This document shows positions 1-6,587 of a stretch of 19,943 nucleotides of DNA, piece by piece. Position 1 is the first letter of the stretch. The number at the start of each line of letters is the position of its first letter. Origin of the DNA: Candidatus Microgenomates bacterium (GTDB lineage: Bacteria > Patescibacteriota > Microgenomatia > UBA12405 > UBA6130). A program made the position numbers and the translations under genes. The notes beneath the pieces were generated by a model that did not search any database, was not told the origin of the DNA, and saw nothing but the letters and a program-made list of their open reading frames with translations. The stretch spans positions 1-19,943 of the forward strand of contig WFSR01000005.1 of the NCBI GenBank assembly GCA_015485895.1. Direction: 5' to 3'.

Positions 1-21
1 TGACAGATGCTAGTAATTGTA

Positions 22-59
22 TTACCATTTATTTGGTAAAACTTTATTTGTGGTAAAAC
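22..59 (+). promoter_or_regulatory. Possible operator/promoter of the toxin-antitoxin pair
   Basis: Directly upstream of the antitoxin ATG there is an inverted repeat, TTACCA (22-27) and TGGTAA (34-39). There is also an imperfect direct repeat, TTTATTTGGTAAAAC at 28-42 and TTTATTTGTGGTAAAAC at 43-59, which runs up to the start codon. Antitoxins of this fold commonly bind repeats over their own promoter, so autoregulation is a reasonable inference. TGGTAAAAC at 34-42 could also serve as a weak extended -10. No Shine-Dalgarno sequence is visible before the ATG. The window begins only 59 bases upstream, so a -35 or more operator copies could lie outside it. Confidence 0.35.
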
Positions 60-299
60 ATGGTTGGCTTTCAGACTACAGTTACCAGAAAAGGGCAGAT
101 AACCTTTCCCAAAGATGTTTTGCGGGTTTTAGGGTTAGGTTATCTGAAGAAGGTGCGGGTGCAGGTGAAGCCCGACAAGACGATTCATATTTCTTCCTTG
201 CCTGATATTTTAGATCTTGCCGGCCGATACCGGCCTAGAAAACACCTCAATGCTCTTCGTTTACGGGAAAAATTAGAAAAGCAGTATGAGCGCCGCTAA
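60..299 (+). CDS. AbrB/MazE-fold antitoxin
   Basis: This 79-residue protein carries the swapped-hairpin AbrB DNA-binding domain in its first half: residues 6-24 (TTVTRKGQITFPKDVLRVL) match the family pattern of TxVTxKGQxTxPKxxRxxLGL. The C-terminal half is basic and helical (RLREKLEKQYERR) and probably wraps around the toxin. Such antitoxins bind DNA and neutralise the partner toxin. The next gene encodes a PIN-domain protein whose ATG lies inside this reading frame (14-nt overlap), the usual antitoxin-first arrangement of type II systems. ATG at 60 is chosen because the conserved domain begins a few residues later. The call as a VapB-type antitoxin rests on the fold and the neighbour. Confidence 0.88.
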   Translation: MVGFQTTVTRKGQITFPKDVLRVLGLGYLKKVRVQVKPDKTIHISSLPDILDLAGRYRPRKHLNALRLREKLEKQYERR

Positions 300-759
300 A
301 AGAATTTATTTTTTGGACACGAATGTTTTTCTCCGCCTTTTGGTGAAGGAAGATGAACAGACTTTTTTTGAATGCTTTACTTTGCTTCAAATGGTGAAAG
401 ACAATCAAATAGAGGCAGCCACTAGTAGTTTGGTTTTAGCAGAAATTGGTTGGACTTTAAAGTCATTTTATAAGTTACCTAAAAAGAAAATTGTGGCTAT
501 GCTTCGGTCGATTATTCACCTCCGTGGTTTGAAAATGGTCGATGATTATGAGCCTGCCTTAGCCTTACGCTTTTTCTTGCGGTTCAATATTAAGCTTATC
601 GATGCTTTTATTGCGGCAATTGAGCCAGTGGCCGAAAAAAAGTGGGTCGTGGTTTCTTACGATCGCGATTTTCGTAAATTACCTATCCTCAGCCAAACTC
701 CAGCTGCAGTTCTTAAGAAAGCAGGAACTGGGAAAGTGAAAAGTTTAAGCAAAAAGTGA
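286..759 (+). CDS. PIN-domain toxin (VapC-like ribonuclease)
   Basis: The 157-residue protein has the PIN nuclease signature. FLDTNVF near the N terminus supplies D11, LAEIGW supplies E53, LIDAFIAA supplies D106, and SYDRDF supplies D126/D128. These acidic residues normally bind the Mg2+ or Mn2+ used to cut RNA. VapC toxins typically cleave tRNA or 23S rRNA, but the target cannot be read from the sequence. The gene overlaps the antitoxin by 14 nt, so the two are translationally coupled. The last 8 or so residues (KVKSLSKK) and the stop codon lie inside an AGTGAAAA-type repeat that recurs at 13281-13310, so the C-terminal tail looks repeat-derived. All catalytic acids are present, so the toxin is probably active. 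Confidence 0.88.
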   Translation: MSAAKRIYFLDTNVFLRLLVKEDEQTFFECFTLLQMVKDNQIEAATSSLVLAEIGWTLKSFYKLPKKKIVAMLRSIIHLRGLKMVDDYEPALALRFFLRFNIKLIDAFIAAIEPVAEKKWVVVSYDRDFRKLPILSQTPAAVLKKAGTGKVKSLSKK

Positions 760-770
760 AAAAGAAGTGG

Positions 771-827
771 AAAGTGAAAAGTGAAAATGGAACTAGGAAC
801 TAGGAATGATAAATCCTAAATCCTAAT
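771..827 (+). repeat. Run of three heptanucleotide tandem words
   Basis: Three short arrays with a strict 7-nt period follow one another downstream of the PIN gene: AAAGTGA x2 (771-784), GGAACTA x2.5 (789-806) and AAATCCT x2 (811-824). The words are unrelated, yet the period is the same. The same GGAACTA and AAATCCT words recur at 13212-13234, 13384-13399, 13407-13420 and 8310-8323. Confidence 0.8.
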
Positions 828-1043
828 GACCCAAATCCTAAACAAATCCAAATTACCAAATGACTAAATGACCAAAACAAAAGAGAAAGAAAAAAGAAAA
901 AGACTGTTTAGAACATTTGAATCTTGGTCATTTGAGCATTGTTTAGTCCGCCAGCTGGCGGATTAGGATTTTGGTAATTAGGATTTAGGATTTGTTTGTG
1001 ATTTGGTGCTTGGAATTTGGAATTTCCCCGTGTAGGCAGGGTG
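790..1043. repeat. Long imperfect inverted-repeat element, copy 1 (inverted relative to copies 2 and 3)
   Basis: The interval between the toxin gene and the FemAB gene is filled by an element of about 250 bp. Its left arm holds a 35-nt core (811-845) that is identical at 8310-8344 and 13407-13441. A 47-nt stretch (838-884) is the exact reverse complement of 8392-8438, and 911-946 matches the reverse complement of 8337-8372 at 32 of 36 positions, so this copy is flipped relative to copy 2. The centre is a purine tract on this strand (about 880-902). The right end holds GGATTTA x2 and TTGGAAT x2. No coding potential was seen. Confidence 0.8.
947..962. repeat. 16-bp perfect palindrome TCCGCCAGCTGGCGGA
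   Basis: This GC-rich perfect palindrome stands out in an AT-rich surround and could form a hairpin or a protein-binding dyad. It follows GTTTAG and precedes TTAGGATTTTGGTAATT. An identical palindrome with nearly identical flanks is at 8439-8454, but in the other arm of the host element. It resembles a REP-like module. No RAYT-type transposase is in the window. Confidence 0.85.
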
Positions 1044-1056
1044 CTTGGAATTTAGG

Positions 1057-1065
1057 TGTTACAAT
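1057..1065 (+). promoter_or_regulatory. Extended -10 promoter of the FemAB gene
   Basis: TGTTACAAT is an extended -10 (TGn plus TACAAT). It ends 5 nt before ATG 1071, so the predicted transcript starts at or next to the start codon. No clear -35 is present, which is typical of extended -10 promoters. The same motif and spacing precede several other genes here. Confidence 0.65.
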
Positions 1066-1070
1066 GGAGT

Positions 1071-2126
1071 ATGATTATCCGCCGGATTTTGCCGGAAGAA
1101 AAGGATGCGTACGAGAAACTAGCTCGCCATCCGCTGCAGAGCTGGGCCTGGGGGGATTTTAAGGCTGCTAACGGAGCCCGAGTGGAACGGGTGGGGGTTT
1201 TTCAGAATGGCCGGCTGGAAAAAGTTTGGCAGGTATTCTTTCACCCTCTGCCGTTGCCCTCGCTAGACCGGGAAATTGGCTATTTCCCCCGCAGCCAAGA
1301 ACTTTCCCGGGAAGAAATTGCTATGCTCCAGAGTTTGGGCAAAGATCACCAGGCCCTGGCCGTTTTAATCGAACCGGAAATTGTCCAGCGCCGCTGGCCT
1401 AATCAGCGGGGCTATCTATTAGCTCCCCAGGAGGAAAAAACAGGCTTTGTTGCCGCCGATTTAGGTTTACTACCAGCTCACCGTCCCCTTTTTCCCAAGT
1501 ATACTTTTTGGCTGGACTTGACTCAAGGTGAAGATCAGCTGTTGGCTAACATGCATTCCAAGACTCGTTACAATATCCGCCTGGCGGAGCGCAAGGGGGT
1601 AACCGTTCGGGAAGACAACTCGCCGTCGGCTTTGGAAATTTTTCTTGATCTCCTTTTTGAAACTACCCAGCGGCAGCGTTTTTATCTCCATAACCGGCGC
1701 TATTTCCGCCGGATGTGGCAAATTTTGGCCCCTAGCGATATGGCCCATCTTTTTTTGGCAGAGTATCAAAAACAGCCCCTGGCTGCTTGGATTATTTTTG
1801 GTTACAAAGAGAGGCTTTTTTATCCTTATGGCGCTTCGAGCACCCAGCACCGTGAGGTAATGGCTTCAAATCTCCTTTGCTGGCGAGTCATCCAATATGG
1901 CCGGCAGCATCACTATCGCCAATTTGACCTTTGGGGTAGTCCCGGGCCGGAAGTGGCGGTTAATGATCCCTGGTATGGCTTTCACCGCTTTAAGTTAGGC
2001 TATGGCCCCGAGTTGGTGGAATTTGTGGGCAGTTGGGATTTAGTGCTCCGTCCCCAAGAATACCGTCTTTACAACTGGCTTAATGATTGGCGCTGGCGCT
2101 GGCTTCACTGGCGGCGACGGTTTTAA
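1071..2126 (+). CDS. FemAB/FemX-type aminoacyltransferase (peptidoglycan cross-bridge)
   Basis: The product (351 residues from ATG 1071) matches the FemAB family, which uses aminoacyl-tRNA to add amino acids to the peptide stem or bridge of lipid II at the inner face of the membrane. The family segment LLANMHSKTRYNIRLAERKG sits mid-protein. A second GNAT-like half follows, with HLFLAEYQKQPLAAWIIFGY and the conserved YPYGASS and FDLWGSPG stretches. The length fits the two-domain family. A GTG at 1056 would add five residues but lies within the promoter box, so ATG 1071 is preferred. The amino acid added cannot be told. The gene stands alone, with a repeat element upstream and a convergent helicase gene downstream that overlaps it by 4 nt. 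Confidence 0.85.
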   Translation: MIIRRILPEEKDAYEKLARHPLQSWAWGDFKAANGARVERVGVFQNGRLEKVWQVFFHPLPLPSLDREIGYFPRSQELSREEIAMLQSLGKDHQALAVLIEPEIVQRRWPNQRGYLLAPQEEKTGFVAADLGLLPAHRPLFPKYTFWLDLTQGEDQLLANMHSKTRYNIRLAERKGVTVREDNSPSALEIFLDLLFETTQRQRFYLHNRRYFRRMWQILAPSDMAHLFLAEYQKQPLAAWIIFGYKERLFYPYGASSTQHREVMASNLLCWRVIQYGRQHHYRQFDLWGSPGPEVAVNDPWYGFHRFKLGYGPELVEFVGSWDLVLRPQEYRLYNWLNDWRWRWLHWRRRF

Positions 2127-5035
2127 CGCCAAGCATCGCAGAGAAGGCGAAATTCACAGTGGTCGCAAGGGAAGGGGCGATTGGGCTTGGGAGGAAAGTC
2201 GGTGGTTTCCAATTTTTTGGCAAGATTGATGACCTTTTGCCGGAAGGTGTCCAGCTGCTCTTGGCTACGGCGGCTGGAAATCTTAACTCCGGCATCGAGG
2301 AAATAGAGGGAGAGGCGGATTTTTTCGATGGGTCGGTGGAAGGGCAAACTTTTGATTTGGGAAGCGGCCAGGGCGTAAAGGGTAAGCTGGTCATTGTGAT
2401 CGACGTCTTTTTGATTAGGTACCCGGGCGCCGGTCTTGTAATCAATAATTTCAATTTCCTGGTTGGGCAAGCGGTCAACGCGGTCAATAACCCCGCCAAT
2501 TTTCAAGGTGGGGGCCAAACGAAAAGAAAATGGTTGTTCTAAGGCAAGAATATTTCCCACCTGCTGGGGCTTAAAAGCTTGGTGGTAAAACTGGCGCAAC
2601 ATTTTTCTAGCTTTGCGGCGGCTAATTTCCTCCTCTTTTTTGGACCGGAAACCTTCGCTAGACCAATTTTGGTCGAGGAGTTGCCAGAGATCGGCCAACT
2701 GCAGCGGTTTTTCTTCTTTTAGCTGCAGTTGGTAAAACATCTTGAGAGTTTTGTGGATGACATTGCCAAAAGTTTGCGCTGCCGACGGTGGGGTAGGGAT
2801 GCGGAGGATATATTTATACTTATACTGGCGGGGGCAGATGGCAAAAGCATCCATTTGCGAGTAGGAAAGATAGCTCACTGGCGGGTTGAGCTGGGCCGGC
2901 CGGGGCGGCGGTTCCTCTTGGCTCCAATCCAAAAAGGAAAGTTGGGCGCTGGCGGTCCGGCTAGGCTGCAAGCTGTCGCCTAGGGCTTCACTGACAAAAA
3001 GAGAAGGTTTTTTAGCTAATTTGCCGTCGCCGTAAAATTTGGCCCCGCTGAAGTAAAGGCGGTCGCGGGCCCGGGTCATGCCGACATAAAAGAGGCGCCG
3101 TTCTTCCTCTTGATGAGGGTCGCCTTGGGGGAGAATTTCTTTAATGAGTGGTTGGGGAATAGGAATTTGCTCGCGGCGGTTACTGGTGGGAAAACGCTGG
3201 TTGACCAGGTTAACCATAAAAACAACCGGGAATTCAAGGCCCTTGGCAGAATGGACTGACAAAATATTGACGGCATTATTCTCGCTCCAATCAATTTCGC
3301 TGGCTAGGGGGCTTTCGCCAAGTTCAAGTTTGAGATTAATCCAGGTTACTAAATCTTCAAGATTGGCGTGGCGGTTTTGGCTTTCAAAAGCCTTGATCTT
3401 GTCAAAGAATTTGGCAATGTTCAGGCCCCGCTGCTGTTCCAGTTCAGTTTTGGGATTAAGGAGACTGGTTAAGAGGCCACTGTCCTGAAGGAAGTAGTAG
3501 AGGAGCTGGCCGCCTGACTCGCGACGGCTGCGGTCAAGATGGTGTTGGGCCATGGCCAGAAATTTTTCTAAAGTGGCTAAAGTTTTTGCCTGGAAGCGGG
3601 GCACTTGCTGGTCGGGGCTAGGCTTTTGGATGCTCTCTAGGGCTTCAAAAAGATGGAGGTTGTAGCGGTGGGCGAAGCTGCGCAAGAGGGCAAGGTCGCG
3701 GCCGGGCAGCTGGAAATGGGCCATGGTGAGAACGCGGAAAAGGGCTGGGTTGTTGGTGGGGTCATAGAGAAAAAGAAGGTAGGCGATAAGGTCCTTGATT
3801 TCTGGCTGGTGGAAAAGCTGGCCGGGGCCCAGGAATTGGTAAGGGAGATGGTGGCGCTGGAGAGCGCGAAGGAAGGGGTCGGCCTGATTGTTGGCCCGGA
3901 CAAGAATGGCGACATCTTGGTAGCGGTAACGGCGGCGGGTCAGTTTTTGGATTTCTTTGGCCACCATTTCCGCTTCTTCCTCACCGCGGTCAGGAAAAAA
4001 GAAGCCAATAGGAACGTTTTTAACCCGGCGTTGGGCCTGGAGGTTTTTGCTGATGCCCAGCCGGGCCTCTAAAGTGTCGGGGTCGTTGTGCTTGATGAGG
4101 CGATAAGCGTGGTCAAGAATAAGCTGGGAGGAACGGTAGTTTTTGGTGAGAACTACTGTTTTGGCTTGGGGATAGTTATCTCGGAAGGTGAGAATGTTGG
4201 AAATGGCGGCCCCGCGGAATTTATAGATCGATTGGGAATCATCGCCGGTCACGGTGAGGGGAGCTTTTGGTCCTGGCGGAGCGAGGAGCTTGATGAGTTC
4301 GTATTGGGCAATATTGGTATCTTGGAATTCGTCGACTAAGAAGTAGCGCCACCGTTGGCGGTAGGCGGCGAGAATGTTAGGGCGCTGGCGGAAAAGGCGC
4401 AAGGTTTGGGCAATAAGATCGGCAAAATCTAATTTGCCGGCGGCTAGTTTCCATTCTTGGTATTTTTGGTAGGCGTGGGCGAGTTCTTGAATTTTTTTGG
4501 CTTCTAAGCGGTCAGCTTTTGTTTTAGCCTGGACGAGTTGCTTTTCGGCAAAAGCGGCATAAGCAGCTGGAGAAATATCTTCGTCGCGGAGGCGGGAAAA
4601 ATGGCGGATAAGGCCGTGAAGAAATTTGTAAGGGTTGCCGGTGGGGCGGAAGTAATCTAGCTGGAGATCAAAGAATCGTTCTTTAAGAAACAAAATAGCT
4701 TCGGCTTGGCTGAGGAGGTGGAAATCAGGGTCGAGACCGATGTTGATTCCCTCGTCACGGAGGAGACGGTCGGCAAAAGCGTGGAAGGTGGAAATCCAAA
4801 GTTGGCTGTAGCCGATAGGAAGGGCCAAATCCACCCGCTCTTCCATTTCCCGGGCGGCTTTTTCGGTGAAGGTGAGGGCAACAATTTGCTCGGGGATCAG
4901 GCCCTGGTCAATGAGCCACTTAATCCGTTCGGTAATGACGGTGGTTTTTCCGGTGCCAGCACCGGCGATGACCAGTAAAGGGCTACCCTGATGCTCAACG
5001 GCGGCTCTTTGCTCGGGATTGAGGGCAATTTCCAT
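2123..5035 (-). CDS. UvrD/RecB-like superfamily 1 helicase with C-terminal PD-(D/E)XK nuclease
   Basis: This protein of about 970 residues has an SF1A helicase N-terminal part. The Q motif is LNPEQRAAV, Walker A is AGAGTGKT at residues 24-31, motif Ia is TFTEKAAREM, Walker B is DEFQDTN near residue 236, and GDDSQSIYKFRGA, NILSVHSAKGLEFPVVF and VGMTRARDRLY follow. The last 250 residues form a RecB/Cas4-like nuclease: a lone Cys in CPRQYKYKY, then IDYKTG, then CDHCEFRLLC. These four cysteines are the arrangement that holds a 4Fe-4S cluster in AddB- and AdnAB-type nucleases. The likely role is processing double-strand DNA ends or repair. ATG 5035 is chosen because TGTTAAAAT ends 5 nt before it. 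A GTG at 5050 overlaps the rmuC stop (TAGTG) and is the alternative start. Confidence 0.88.
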   Translation of the reverse strand: MEIALNPEQRAAVEHQGSPLLVIAGAGTGKTTVITERIKWLIDQGLIPEQIVALTFTEKAAREMEERVDLALPIGYSQLWISTFHAFADRLLRDEGINIGLDPDFHLLSQAEAILFLKERFFDLQLDYFRPTGNPYKFLHGLIRHFSRLRDEDISPAAYAAFAEKQLVQAKTKADRLEAKKIQELAHAYQKYQEWKLAAGKLDFADLIAQTLRLFRQRPNILAAYRQRWRYFLVDEFQDTNIAQYELIKLLAPPGPKAPLTVTGDDSQSIYKFRGAAISNILTFRDNYPQAKTVVLTKNYRSSQLILDHAYRLIKHNDPDTLEARLGISKNLQAQRRVKNVPIGFFFPDRGEEEAEMVAKEIQKLTRRRYRYQDVAILVRANNQADPFLRALQRHHLPYQFLGPGQLFHQPEIKDLIAYLLFLYDPTNNPALFRVLTMAHFQLPGRDLALLRSFAHRYNLHLFEALESIQKPSPDQQVPRFQAKTLATLEKFLAMAQHHLDRSRRESGGQLLYYFLQDSGLLTSLLNPKTELEQQRGLNIAKFFDKIKAFESQNRHANLEDLVTWINLKLELGESPLASEIDWSENNAVNILSVHSAKGLEFPVVFMVNLVNQRFPTSNRREQIPIPQPLIKEILPQGDPHQEEERRLFYVGMTRARDRLYFSGAKFYGDGKLAKKPSLFVSEALGDSLQPSRTASAQLSFLDWSQEEPPPRPAQLNPPVSYLSYSQMDAFAICPRQYKYKYILRIPTPPSAAQTFGNVIHKTLKMFYQLQLKEEKPLQLADLWQLLDQNWSSEGFRSKKEEEISRRKARKMLRQFYHQAFKPQQVGNILALEQPFSFRLAPTLKIGGVIDRVDRLPNQEIEIIDYKTGARVPNQKDVDHNDQLTLYALAASQIKSLPFHRPIEKIRLSLYFLDAGVKISSRRSQEQLDTFRQKVINLAKKLETTDFPPKPNRPFPCDHCEFRLLCDAWR

Positions 5036-5040
5036 GGTCA

Positions 5041-5049
5041 ATTTTAACA
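5041..5049 (-). promoter_or_regulatory. Putative extended -10 upstream of the helicase gene
   Basis: Read on the minus strand, TGTTAAAAT begins right after the rmuC stop codon and ends 5 nt before ATG 5035. It matches the promoter pattern of the other genes. The gene could also be read through from rmuC, so this may be a secondary internal promoter. Confidence 0.45.
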
Positions 5050-6069
5050 CTAGGCGGCAATTTTCTTTTTGTCAGGGGCGGGGAGTTGGTTAGCGCTGTC
5101 AATTTTTTGTCCCAAGAGAGTAAAGGCTTGGAAAACCTCGTTCATTTTGGCGGCGGCGTTGTTGATATGCCTACTTAGGACCATAAAGGCAGACTCGGTT
5201 TTTTGATAGTCATTTTGGATCGAACGGAGAAGGCGGAAAATTTGCCGGCTTTGGGCTTCAATACGCTTGCCTTCAAATGACAGGAGGATAGTTTGTAAAT
5301 GGACATAAAGGCTGCTGGGGGAAACTAAGTAAACGCGGTGCCGGCGGGCATAATCAACTAACTCGGGAGTGTTGGCAATTTCATAAAAAACGGCTTCCGA
5401 GGGAACATACATTAGGGCAAAGTCAACAGTGCCTTCTTCGGGCAGAATATATTTTTGGGCGATAACCCGGATGTGGCGGCGGACATCGTTGAGAAAATCA
5501 CGCTGGGCGAGGCGGCGCTCGCTTTCGTTTTCGGCTTTAATCATCCGCCGGAAATTTTCCATCGGAAACTTAGAATCAATGGGTAAGATGCCGGCTTCGG
5601 TTTTCAAGGCAGCGTCAACCTTCTCGCCGGACTTGAATTGATATTGGAGGTGAAAACTGTTTTTGGGAAACATTTGGCCGATGAGATCTTTTAGAACTTC
5701 TTCACCGATATTACCGCGCAGTTTGGGGCTTTGGAGAACATCCTGCAATTCACGGATAGATTGGCCAATTTCACTCATTTCGCCAACTTCGCGGGCGACT
5801 TTGGCAATGAATTTGGCGGCGTTATCCAGGCGTTCGTTGGTTGTTTTGGTAGAACTTTGGAGAACAGTTTGAATGTTGTGCTGAGTTTGCTGTAAAACTT
5901 GTTGTAAATTTTGGTCGGACTGCTGCCAGCGCTGGTCGCTGTTTTTGAGCCATTCCATTAACTGGTCGTTGACTTTGTTTTCGGCAATGGTCCGCCGGAT
6001 GCGGTAGTCAAGCCAGAGCATGCCGGCAGTTAAAATCAGCCCCAATCCCGCCAAAACAGCGATAGTCAT
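5050..6069 (-). CDS. rmuC: RmuC family DNA recombination protein
   Basis: The 339-residue protein starts with a single hydrophobic helix (about residues 3-20, AVLAGLGLILTAGMLWL), presumably a membrane anchor. A coiled-coil stretch follows (about 30-110, rich in Q, with repeats like QQSDQNLQQVLQQTQ). Then comes the RmuC domain with the hallmark GNIGEEVLKDLIGQMF, VDAALKTEAGILPIDSKFP and FALMYVPSEAVFYE. In E. coli, RmuC limits inversions between short inverted repeats and is thought to act as a nuclease-like factor; its biochemistry is poorly defined. It is shorter than the E. coli protein. It lies directly upstream of the helicase-nuclease gene, which suggests a shared DNA-processing role. Confidence 0.9.
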   Translation of the reverse strand: MTIAVLAGLGLILTAGMLWLDYRIRRTIAENKVNDQLMEWLKNSDQRWQQSDQNLQQVLQQTQHNIQTVLQSSTKTTNERLDNAAKFIAKVAREVGEMSEIGQSIRELQDVLQSPKLRGNIGEEVLKDLIGQMFPKNSFHLQYQFKSGEKVDAALKTEAGILPIDSKFPMENFRRMIKAENESERRLAQRDFLNDVRRHIRVIAQKYILPEEGTVDFALMYVPSEAVFYEIANTPELVDYARRHRVYLVSPSSLYVHLQTILLSFEGKRIEAQSRQIFRLLRSIQNDYQKTESAFMVLSRHINNAAAKMNEVFQAFTLLGQKIDSANQLPAPDKKKIAA

Positions 6070-6074
6070 AATCC

Positions 6075-6080
6075 ATTATA
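6075..6080 (-). promoter_or_regulatory. Consensus -10 box of rmuC, 5 nt from the ATG
   Basis: On the minus strand a perfect TATAAT (6080-6075), preceded by TG, is followed by GGATT and the rmuC ATG at 6069. The transcript would begin at or within a base or two of the start codon, so it would be leaderless. Confidence 0.65.
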
Positions 6081-6098
6081 CAATTTTGGCAGCTAATG

Positions 6099-6395
6099 TC
6101 AGCTATTTCTGCGCTTGCCGTAATGTGGCTCATCATACATATAATGATGAGTAGGCGGCTGGCCAAAGCCTTCGGTCATTTCCTGATATAGTTTAGCTTT
6201 TACAAAGCTAGTGGTTTTAGATGAAAAGTGTCCTTTAATGCTTGGGCCCTCGACAGGCATTCTCCAAATGAAACTTGAGGAAATTGCCGAACTATGCGTT
6301 GGCAAAATTTTACCATGCCATTTTCTGGTCCCATAGTAATATGTATTGTAGCATATTAGGCAAGTAAGTGTGTTTGTTAAAAAGCCTCTGGTCAC
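6099..6395 (-). CDS. Uncertain small reading frame of unknown function
   Basis: An open frame of 98 codons ends just upstream of the rmuC promoter. I recognise no family. Its C-terminal two thirds look protein-like and hydrophilic (KILPTHSSAISSSFIW, then FVKAKLYQEMTEGF and HHYMYDEPHYGKRRNS). The N-terminal 25 codons do not look coding, and the only long start is a GTG. A good extended -10 (TGCTACAAT, 6353-6345) lies inside the frame, and the first ATG after it (6334) is in a different frame that stops after 44 codons. The true start may be a TTG at 6305 (68 aa), or a one-base shift may have occurred near 6303-6312 (AAAATTTT). It could be a small gene, a broken gene or chance. Confidence 0.35.
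   Translation of the reverse strand: MTRGFLTNTLTCLICYNTYYYGTRKWHGKILPTHSSAISSSFIWRMPVEGPSIKGHFSSKTTSFVKAKLYQEMTEGFGQPPTHHYMYDEPHYGKRRNS
6345..6353 (-). promoter_or_regulatory. Putative extended -10 for the small unknown frame
   Basis: TGCTACAAT on the minus strand is identical to the nusA promoter box at 13606-13614. It lies 10 nt upstream of ATG 6334. Confidence 0.45.
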
Positions 6396-6417
6396 CTTCT
6401 CAAACTGGCAAGAAAAC

Positions 6418-6492
6418 TTAGTAGTGGCTGAAAATATAGAAAGCCAAAAGAGCCAAAGCGATGGCTATAATAGCTAGCAAAGTAGTTATCAT
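6418..6492 (-). CDS. 24-residue single-span membrane micropeptide (second of a pair)
   Basis: An ORF of 24 codons encodes an almost uninterrupted hydrophobic helix: MITTLLAIIAIALALLAFYI, then FSHY. Its ATG overlaps the TGA of the preceding micro-ORF as ATGA, the coupling also used in the hrcA-grpE-dnaK and rpsO-pnp junctions. It is too short for standard gene calling. No family is recognised. It resembles, in size and layout only, the small accessory subunits of membrane complexes such as KdpF or CydX. Expression is unproven. Confidence 0.45.
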   Translation of the reverse strand: MITTLLAIIAIALALLAFYIFSHY

Positions 6493-6587
6493 ATCCTTTT
6501 TTTAACCCAAAAATAGAGGGCGATAAAAAATAAGCTAGTAATAATTGCCGCCACCAAATAGGTGTTAGCAAAATTCCAAACCATCAT
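6489..6587 (-). CDS. 32-residue single-span membrane micropeptide (first of a pair)
   Basis: This ORF starts ATG ATG and encodes MMVWNFANTY, then a hydrophobic stretch LVAAIITSLFFIALYFW, then VKKRI. The positive tail predicts a cytoplasmic C terminus. A GGAG Shine-Dalgarno at 6598-6595 sits 7 nt before the first ATG. The ORF begins 15 nt after the end of the serine hydrolase gene, so it is probably in the same transcript, and it is followed by a second membrane micro-ORF through an ATGA overlap. A ribosome-binding site, a clean transmembrane helix and coupled overlap make a real gene likelier than chance, but no homologue is known to me. Confidence 0.5.
   Translation of the reverse strand: MMVWNFANTYLVAAIITSLFFIALYFWVKKRI

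Noticed and set aside
17..205. 62-codon frame overlapping the antitoxin gene
   Set aside because: It starts at TTG, has no recognisable domain, and overlaps a well-supported AbrB-fold gene in another frame.
790..1043. CRISPR-like repeats in the intergenic regions
   Set aside because: The repeated words are 7 nt with no spacers of constant length, and the 35-nt core occurs once per locus. No cas genes are present.
1056..1073. GTG 1056 as the start of the FemAB gene
   Set aside because: The codon overlaps the extended -10 box. ATG 1071 matches the spacing seen at other genes.
2087..2542. 151-codon plus-strand frame opposite the helicase C terminus
   Set aside because: It overlaps the well-supported nuclease domain on the other strand, including its cysteine motif, and shows no domain of its own.
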